From NCBI GenBank assembly GCA_947000775.1, contig CAMQGK010000299.1:18596001-18660000 (forward strand): DNA of 64,000 bases, written 5' to 3'. The notes below the pieces were generated by a model, which was not told the DNA's origin, searched no databases, and saw only the letters and a list, made by a program, of their open reading frames with translations. Positions within the stretch are counted from its first letter, which is position 1, and the number at the start of each line of letters is the position of its first letter. Positions 37,701 to 47,800 of the stretch are shown here, piece after piece. Position numbers and translations under genes: made by a program. The stretch comes from Pterois miles. Taxonomy: Eukaryota; Chordata; Actinopteri; Perciformes; Scorpaenidae.

Positions 37701-40414
37701 AATCCAATGAAGTTGAATTCTTTTTCAGCAGAGGACAACAGTTTACTCACCGCCGCAACATTAAATTTTAAATCATGTGCTCAAACTCTCAGTTATATTT
37801 ATCAATAATCTGGTTTTAAATATTCATATATCACAAAAAGACAGAACACAGATGTTTTTGTCTCGTTAAGTTGTTGTTTGATAATATGACATAAGTTTAT
37901 TTTACGTTTTTCAACAGCCTGTGGGTTGTTTCAAGGATGCAATCTTTTCAGATTTGTTAATCAATTTGTGAATCTACACAGAATTGATCTGCAGCTGCTT
38001 TGCCATAATTTATTAATTCACTCATTTTTAAAGGGAAAAATACCCTCTAAAAACAGGCTACAGCTTCAAAAATATGATTTGATGCAGAACTGAATAGACA
38101 GAAAACCATATCGACTTCTGTGAGCGATAAATCTGACTTTCCATCTCATACTAATGAGATCAGGAAAAGGTTAAGTTGGCCATCAATCACTGGTATTTGA
38201 GAAGACGGAGAGATGACAATGCTACCTGAATTAATTTGCTTTTATTTCCTCCTGAGGTATTAATGTCACTGAATACTGTGGATGGTATTACTGTGCTTTT
38301 AAAGTCGCTCTGCAGGATGTTTTACGCATCAGAAACATCTGCGACAGGATGATCACAGGATAAGTAACCAGATCTCATAATTATCAGAATCAGACTCAGA
38401 TTTACTGCCAGGTAGGTTTTCATGTACGAGCACCAACACATGCTTGTGGTGTGTTGGTGCATAACATTACTCATCTCATCACTCATCGTCAACCTCTTAT
38501 CCGGGTCGGGTCGCAGGGCAGCAGCTCCAGCAGGGACCCCAAACTTCCCTTTCTGGGCCACATGAACCAGCTCTGACTGGGGGATCCCGAGGCGTACCCA
38601 GGTAGTGTGGAGATATAATCTCTCCTCCTAGTCCTGGGTCTTCCTCAGGGCCTCCTCCCAGCTGGTCGTGGCTGTAACACCTCCCTAGGGAGGCTCCCAG
38701 GGGGGCATCATCACCAGATGACCGAACCACCTCAACTGGCTCCTTTCAACACAAAGGAGCAGCAGCTCTACTCCGAGTCCCTCACGGATGGCTGAGCTCA
38801 TGGTGATCGACCGGTAGATCGAGAGCTATTTCAGCAACGTTTTTACCTTTATTGGATTACGGTGATCTGCTGTATGGAGCTATAATCTCTCCACCTAGTC
38901 CTGGGTCTTCCCTTTAATTTCAGTTGTGCTCTTAGAGTTTGACCTTAGACCAGATTGTGTTGCAGAGGAGTTCAGGAACCAGAAATCTGAACCACTTCAC
39001 TTCACAAGCCTATAAATGTGATTTCTAAAACATCTACGGCTTGAAATGGCACCGATTATTTCTTTCTGTGACCCAGAAGTAGGGAAATATCAACAATAAA
39101 CCAGTTTATTTATCTCCTATCTCGATCGTTTTAACAGGTGGTTATTTTGCGACATTATCCCATCTTTCTTTTCCTGTTTAAGCCCCGACACAAACATTTC
39201 TCACAGCGGGTGCTCCACTTGTCGTGTCTCCGGCGTATCACGCTCCTTTCTTCCTGCACGTCGTGCCCTATTATCTGCAGCAGTCCTACATGTTGTTTTT
39301 ACACTTGTCTCTTGCTGATTTGTATGCTCATGCTAATTTCTGTGTACACAATTACGTAAAGAGGATGTGCCCAGGGGGAAGACGAGGGAGGGAGGAGGGG
39401 TGAAATCAAATTAAATCTGGCTTTTAATCTATTGTTTCTTGTGTTGCTGACAGCGAGGACTTACTGGTGGTGTTGTATCTGACGCCGTAGAACATCTCCG
39501 GACAGGGTCGTGACACCATCTGGCCGGCGCCGCTCCTGGGCCAGCAGGTGCCGATGCCATCGATGGAGGTGTCGCAGGAGAGCCCCGAGCCTGAAACGCC
39601 AGGACAGAAATGTCAGGATGTACATTCCTGGCAGGGCTCAGCACCACATATAGCTGCGGTGAAATTCTGACAATGCTCCAGTGATCTTGGCAGTAAATAG
39701 AGGGGCTAAACAAGCTGTTTGTGTTTAATGATTACTCCTGAGCGTCGTCTCCTGTGGTGCGTCGCCAAATCTATTTCCAGCATTGTTCTAGTCTTTGATG
39801 TTATAATCTGTGATCAGATCAAATATTGTTTCCCTCGCAGGGTACTCCACAACAACTCTGCTTTGTAGTAGCGGCGACGTGGGGAATCAGTTTCACACAC
39901 ACTGAGAAGATGAACGACTCACCGCTCCACTGACCCGTGGCGTTGCTCGTCGTTTGGTTCCAGGTGGAGGCCAGCGACTGTACTGCAATCCAGAGGGAGA
40001 GTCTCATCAATAACCTCAATCTGTGTTTGCACACACGTAGAGGAGGGCTATGAAAATCTCATTACATTCAGCTTAACAGCTACAGAGGGGGAGCATCAGA
40101 GGGCAACGGTAAACACTGGTGACAGACCTTTCCCCGAGCAATAACGGGACGGTGGCAGCTAAAATGAATGTAGACGTGCCCCGAGGGTCAAGCTATTATT
40201 TCTGCAATAACTCAAGACGATTTACATAAAAAAGATCCAGAAATAAGGATGTTCTGCAGGGGCAAAGTTCACGCTTCGATCCAACGCGTTCAATGCTTTC
40301 AATCGGTTTGTGGTGAGAAAATGACTGAATGAATGAAAAAGATAAAACCAGAACAGAGTAGTTTTGGAAATGACAACAATGGTTGTTTGAGCAAACGCCT
40401 AAAACAACATATAT

Positions 40415-40486
<72 letters not shown>

Positions 40487-43400
40487 GGCCTTTAGGACAG
40501 TCTAATAAAAATGTCTTGTGTTTGGAGTTTGACCCACACCAGCAGCCACTTATCTTATCTTTTCCTTTATTATTAAATCTTATTTTAATATGTATCCCAC
40601 ATTTATGGAAGTACAACGTAGCTGCTGTGACTCAAGATTAAAAGTCGTCCTTTAATCACACAGCTGGAGATTCAATGATTGTAAAATCAATATTTTGGGG
40701 TTTTGAGCTGTCGGTCGGACAAAAACTGGAACATGAACTCGGCACCTTAGGCTCTACAAAACTGTGATGTGCAGTTTTTTTTTACGTCATCTTTGACATT
40801 TCATAGACTAAATGACTAACTGATTAGTCATTACTTGCAGCCCTAAACACTCACTGAGACTTTTTACATACTAAAGTTCACTCAGCCGAGTCATCACAGA
40901 GCATTGTGATAACAACACAGCTCATTGTTACTATAGAGCTACCTGGGACGTCTGAACGAGTGTTAAACCTGGAGGCGAATACCATGAAGATCATTCCTGT
41001 GGATGGTTGTGTGTTGTCTGGGTGTGTGCTGCGGTTTGTTAAATAACCAACTATTGTACTTGTGGAGACGGATTGATAAGAAAAGACATTTAGCTAATAC
41101 ACACAAGGACAGAGTTGTGATTGGGCATGGACGTTAGATGGAAAATCAATTCAATCACAAGCGTAGTAACATTTGACGTAACAGTTGCTGCTGTTGTAAA
41201 CGTGGACTTACGTGAGACGTTTGCTGACAGCATGAGCAGAGCTTCACACGTCAGATCTGCTACAGAGTTGGAGGGCAGGAGGCTCATGATGGCACACACC
41301 TGCAAAACAGAGCAAATCACTGAATCAAACATGAACATAACATCGTGTAATACTCCTTTAATTCCCTCACGTACAGTGGATGAATCCAGTTGAAAGACTC
41401 TTGGTGCCCTTGAGCAGACAACGCATGCATTAACAACGCCCCTCGCCTAATCTGGAGCACTTTGTAGTCTGTAATGGTTTTCCTCCGCCGTCAACTCGCT
41501 TTCATGTTTACACATGCAAGGACTCAATAAAATATAAAGGTCTGCCTTCTTGGAGGGCTGCAGTTCTCAATATTTCTGTTTGAGCATCGCGTGCATGGTT
41601 GCAGCAAGCCTACTTTACGTGTAATAATGCATTAAATGATACACATAATTGAGGAGTTACGTGCATGAATCTGCTGCGTCTCATGTGACAGAAGCTTGTT
41701 TTTACCACAACAATGTTGAGATGACATCTGCTCCATTTACGCAACATGCAGGGAGGGAAAAGGTGAGAACCTGTGTTTAGCGCAGACCTGGGCATCACAA
41801 TTTTACTTGTGAAGTTAAAAAGCAGTACAGCTTTTATTTTGAAATGCTTGTGTATCATGAGTAAGGGTGTGACAATATATCGTGCTGCGATATTTCGCAA
41901 TGTGAAAACGTGACGATATGCATCGTCGAGAGAAAAACTGCATCGCGATATTTTGTGGATCAGATAAATTAATTTTAAAAATGTGCTATTGATAAGCCTC
42001 CTCTCTCTGTCAGAGGGCTCCATTCAGTCTCCACTGGCTCAAAGTCCCGCCCACAGCACTATCTGATTGGTTAACATTTCATCAGCAATAGCCAATCAAC
42101 ACTGAGGATTACTTCGCTTCAGACAGGAAGCAGGAAACAACGACAGCCCAGAGCTGCTGCTCTCATGTCCAGTTTCACAGTTACACCGCTGAAAATATCC
42201 AAATACAGTCAACTATAAGGAGATACTAGTGTTTATTTATGTAGCTTTAGTTCTATCTGAGTCATGGTGGTGGCGGCGCAACTGAAACTTGTTTTAAAAG
42301 CTTGTTGTTTAGTTAAATGTTAAGTTTTGTTAAGGGAAACATTCCTGCCCTAAACAGTCAGTCCTGTATGGTTCATAGACTCCTGTATATAATGTCATTT
42401 TCTTAATAATCTGCTGTTTGGGGTGATTTTCAGTATAAGAGGTGCTGAAAAAGAATAACAGTATGTTTCCTATAGTGATAAAATAGAGGTTACGTCTGAC
42501 AGTATTTGTGTGGCCCCTGGCAGTAATCTGGGTTTCTCATGTGGCCCCCAGGATCAATAAGTGTCCCCTCCTGTTTTAATGTTTAGAGAGATGACAGCAC
42601 AGTGGTTTTATGTCTTGTGACTGCTGTGAAAACTGTGGCGTGCTGCACTGGTGACAGGTAGAAACCAGCGATTGCTGCTGGCAGCACCTGTCAGCGGCGT
42701 TTTGTGAGGCAGGAAAGCCTTTAACACATCGTCAGTTTGTTCTCTGTTTGGCCTCTCTGGTTGACCCCCATGCCGCTGTCCTTGAGTACAGACCGGTTCC
42801 CTGTGGACGCCAGAGCGAGGCTACTGTTACCAATACAGCCAACCTTTCATTTCCTCCTTAAATAAATCATCCCTCTCAATAATGCATCTGAAACACAGTA
42901 AACATTTTTTTCTCCAGGCAGAACATAAAGAAAAAGTTGCTTTAAATAATTAAAATCCCAGATTTCTAGCCTCCCTGTTCGTGCCAACACATTATTTTCA
43001 TGAACTGGTCATTTTTGAGACTTGTCAACATGGAGTGGACAAATATGCTGTTTTATGCAAATGAATGTATATATTTCTTATAGGAAATCAATTATCAGCA
43101 CAATCAATGACAGATATTGTCCAGAAACCCTCCCAGGTTCTGACTTTAGCATCAAAAATCTGCTCCAATCAGAACAAACTGCAGCCAACAGGCAACAACA
43201 GTGAGCTGATTTGATGTTTAGCTTCATACGATACGATGGTAGTACGTACTGATTTGGACAAAATGTAGTATGTGGTACGTGGGCAAAAGCACTAACTGCA
43301 GTATGTCAATTAATACCCGAATGTCGTACTGATTCAGAGAAAATCTCTACATTGCCTACTGCATCCCACAATGCAAAGCGCTGGAATGGTCACGTTCATG

Positions 43401-44709
43401 CTGTTTACTTCTGTTTTCCAAAAGCGGGAAAACTCTGCCTCATGTACTACAAAATAAATCAGTTTATGTTCCATAATACATACTACTGAAGATCGCAGTA
43501 TACAGTACATACTGCATACTGCGATCCTCAGTAGTATGTAGTAGGTGGTTTTGAAAACAGCCTATGACTTGATCCAGACTGACTGGGACTATCATAAAGT
43601 GGGCATGTCTGTAAAGGGCAGACTGGTGGGACCCAGAGACCCCATTTACATCCACACATCTGGAGGTCAGAGGTCAACGGACCCCTTTGAAACTGGACAT
43701 GACAGTTTTTTCCCACCCATAATTTTTAATTTAGCCTCCTTCCTCTAGTATGGCGTGTTTGGTACCAGTGGATTTATTAGGTTTTCTAGTTTCATATCAC
43801 CAGTATCTTTGATTCCGCTGTGACCTAAAAATCACAAGTTGTGTTAATGTGCTAAAAAAAAATTAGTGCCATTAAAACAAATTTATGTCGTCATGTTACC
43901 TTTGACAGCTCTAGTTTAAACAGAACATTTCAGAAAACTTTTAATACAAAAATGTTTGTCTTAATGTCAGTTTCATATTGATATTTGTTAGTTAAAATGT
44001 TTTTCCCTGTTCACCTGTTGTGTCTTCAAAATATAATGAACTTTACAATCCAGGTCTTTAAGGGCTGTTTTCTCTAAATGAGTTTGTCTCTCAGACTCTG
44101 GGTCAGAAATCTTTACAGTTTCACTCCTCTCTATGGAGGTGATAAAAAAATATCAGAAAGCTTGCAATATACTGTCTTAAAGTAAGTAATGTACAGGAGA
44201 AGTCTGATGGTGATATTTGCCCGTCCTATTAAATGTGCCACTGCTGAGTGTAAAAGCACACTCATACCTGATGGTCACAGCGGCGTGAAATGTGAAATAG
44301 CAGCAGTGTGTAGTCACATCATGTAAACTGCTAGACCGCCCCAGATTTAAAGAAGCGCTGCTGATGGCTCGCCGCGTCTGTTTCACGCTCGGTGAGTCCA
44401 GGTATCAGCGCACACTGACCGACTGTAGCGCTGCAGGCCGTCCAGGTCGTTAAAGCTCAACAGCACAGACGGCCACGATGTCAGCGACGGGATCACACAC
44501 GCCTGTGTTAAATCAGCGGGGCGTTAGTGCTCACATCCTAGTAGAAGTAGAAGTCACGCCTTCAAAATGGTACTTCAGTAAGAGTACAGGTAGTGTTACA
44601 ATATGTATGTATTAGAGGATTATTGTCACTGATGGGTTTTTGTTGTGGTTGGTTGAGGTGAAGCTAAGAAAGGTCCTGAAAACATTATGAAAGCTTATTC
44701 TACAGTGTA

Positions 44710-44804
<95 letters not shown>

Positions 44805-47800
44805 GTATATAGAAAACCTAAAGAATCCATCAGTACCAACCAGGTCAGACTAGCTTGTAGAGAAGGAGGTTAAATGACGCTCCAAACGTACACAAAGTTT
44901 TGGCAGGGAAAAACTGTCCATTATCAAAGGGGTCCGTTGACCTCTGACCTCCAGATGTGTGAATGTAAATGGGTCTCTGGGTCCCCACCAGTCTCCCCTT
45001 TACAGACATGCCCACTTTATGGTAATCTCAGTCAGTTTGGGGCTCACAGCTGACAGCTGTTGTCAGGTTATGATTTCAGCATATTTTTTTAATGTTAAAG
45101 TCAGAACCTGTGAGGGTTTCTGGACAATATCTGTCACTGTTTTTTGTTGATAATTGATTTCCAATAATAAGTATATACATACATTTGCATAAAGCAGCAT
45201 ATTTGTCCTCTCCCATGTTGATAAGAGTATTAAATACCTGACAAATCTCCCTTTAAACTTGCAATTAATCACAAGTAAGTATCTGAATCGACTGACAGCC
45301 CTCGTATGTTATAATCAGCCTTTTAATTTACATCAGGGTGTTTAAACAGACAATCTACGGATATTAAAGGAAATGCTGTAGGACACTAAACAAATTATAT
45401 TAATGTAGGAAACATTACTCCGCTGCAAGCATCTAAACTGTTTCACTGATTTTAAAACGTGCTGTAAGATGCATAATGAAGAAAAAAAGAGACAAAACCT
45501 AAAAACTGGATCCTAAAACATGATCAGTGAAAGTCTAAATGCTATATTATATTAATATATTAATTATATATATATATGTATATATATTAATAATATTAAA
45601 ATGTTGGTGCCCTCTGAGTCCACCGGCTCCCTGTGGGACTGATCCTTTCATCTTTTCTTCATAATTAGATTTTAACGATATGTTTATTATTTCAGATTCA
45701 TCTTATTCATCTAGCCTCACATCTTTAGTCCCATTTATGACTTAACCTGGTTTATATCATTGTCAGGACGAGATAACATAACCTGGTTATTGATTGATAT
45801 TGCTGTGTGATGAGTCATCAGCTATTAAATTAATCGCCAACTTTTTGGATATTTTTTTAAGAAAGTCTAAATTCTCCATTTTCTTAAATTTTCTTTTCTT
45901 TTTTTATTTTTCTAATTTATTTTCTGGCTTCCTTCCTCCTCTATGACAGTAAATTGAATATCTTTGAGTTGTGGACAAAACGAGACATTTAAGGACGTCG
46001 CCTTGGACTTTGGGAAACACTGATTGACATTTTTCACCATTTTATAGCCCAAAAAACTAATCGATTAATCAAAAAAATAATAACAAGATAAATCAACAAT
46101 GAAAATAATTATTAGTTGCAGCCCTAAAATGATTAAAATATTATCTTTGATGCCTCCACATTGATCAGTCACTTCTTAGCTGAATGTCAATAAGAGACTC
46201 GGTTAGCTGTCCTGATCATGCTTTATGTCTGTATCTAGTTTTTGACTCATTATACAACATACTGAGCACATTTTAAATTCAGTGAAGCGGTTCATATATG
46301 CTTGCAGCTGAATATCCCCATAATGTTGAGTTTATTATGGTATTTTCTCTCATAGATTGTCAGTGTGCACATGTTGGTGCCAACCAGCAGCAGCCCTGAG
46401 GTGTGGTTTACTAGCAAAATGTCACCAAAATAAACACACAAAAAAAGCTCTGAAACAAGAAACACTCAAACTGAATATTACAGCACTACGAGACACTACG
46501 GGCAGAAACACTGTTTTACATGGACTGTGCTACTGTGAGATTTTGGACTATTTTGCTCCCATAATTCTTTCAGACTAGTGGAAAGAAACCATAAAAAATA
46601 CACATTTATTTTAAAATTATTATTATTATTCTACTACTTTGTTTGTGTCTGCAGACTTCTCATAAATTCACAAAAACTAGCATTAGATATTCAATATTTA
46701 AACATGAAATTTCAGAACCATGTAATACAAAAAACATCACAGTGACATCTGTTAGTCTGTGGTGTCGCCTCTTAAATAATGAAACACCTGATCTTCTCCT
46801 GAAGCGAGCTGATTTGCACTGAAAGCAGGTTGAAATATTCACAGTAAACTGGCTGATTTAAGGACTTTATTTCACACTAAAATGACTTGATAAGATTTTA
46901 AATTTTTCACAAAACAATGCATCATATTATGTGTTTTACATGAAAAATATTCTGCACAAAAAGTATAAACTAGAGTGTTTATTATTATAAACCTTTCTCT
47001 TTAATTGTGAATTAACACTGTGTATATACAGTAGTGTGTTATTGCACACGTTGCTCATGTACATTGTGTTATTCCATGTTTATATTTTAGTTTTTTATGC
47101 TAGTTGTAGTTTATGGTGTATTCTACTATAATTGATGGATATGTTTCTCGAGTGCTGATGTGTACATTTTATTTATTGTTTTGGTGCATTGCCTGGATAA
47201 CCTCCTGCTGTAACACAATAATTTCCTAATTTGGGATCAATAAAGTACATCCATCCATCCATCATTAACGGATGTTTTTTTTTGGCCATTGGGGGGCACC
47301 AGAAACAAGCTGCAGGCACAACACCGGCATATCGTCACCTTTTCAGTTGATATGGCCAATTTCTGAGCACTTAGTCTCTTTCATTTTTATGATTATGTTT
47401 ATGTTTTTGTATGTAAAATATCCTGTAAAATATGCAAAACAAGTTGGAACTACAGCTGATAAATGTAGTGAAGTAAAAAGTACAATAATTCCCTCTGAAA
47501 CTTAGTAGAGTAGACATATGAAGTAGCATTACTTAAGTACAATTTAGAGGTACTTTTACTATATACATGAGTATTTATTAGGGCTTTCAAAGTTAACGCA
47601 AACTAGAAAACCAACAGAATCCAACCACGACATACTAGCTTGTCATGAAGGAGGCTTAATTTAAACTTTGGCTCTCTGACCTCCAGATGTGTGAATGTAA
47701 ATGGGTCTCTGGGTCCCCACCAGTCTCCCCTTTACAGACATGCCCACTTCATGATAATCACATGCAGTTTGGCACTAGTCATAGGCTGTTCTTGAAACCG

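Larger units (their letters stand above)
15437..39464 (-). other. crhr1: crhr1 intron 4 (about 24.0 kb)
   Basis: The largest intron seen. It contains both arrays of the 55-bp minisatellite, the 13-bp array, two LINE reverse-transcriptase remnants, a (TA)n run and many interspersed repeats, all listed separately. No nested gene was recognised. Unassigned stretches over 300 bases include 16060-17120, 18000-19750, 20560-21180, 21300-22150, 22790-23970, 26350-28030, 29010-30845, 31370-35165 (apart from a common fish repeat around 34060-34200), 35440-36290, 37160-38380 and 38920-39460. Fragments of shared fish repeats are likely in several, but none is a gene. Confidence 0.6.

Noticed and set aside
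39923..39982. Reading this segment as the exon with the first ectodomain cysteine
   Set aside because: It has no cysteine. The exon at 41212-41299 carries the Cys-Glu motif and fits in phase, so the 60-bp piece is better seen as an extra exon.
41610..42023. 137-codon minus-strand frame, one of the longest in the window
   Set aside because: Overlaps the ATCG-rich short DNA element, shows no domain, and has no splice or start context.
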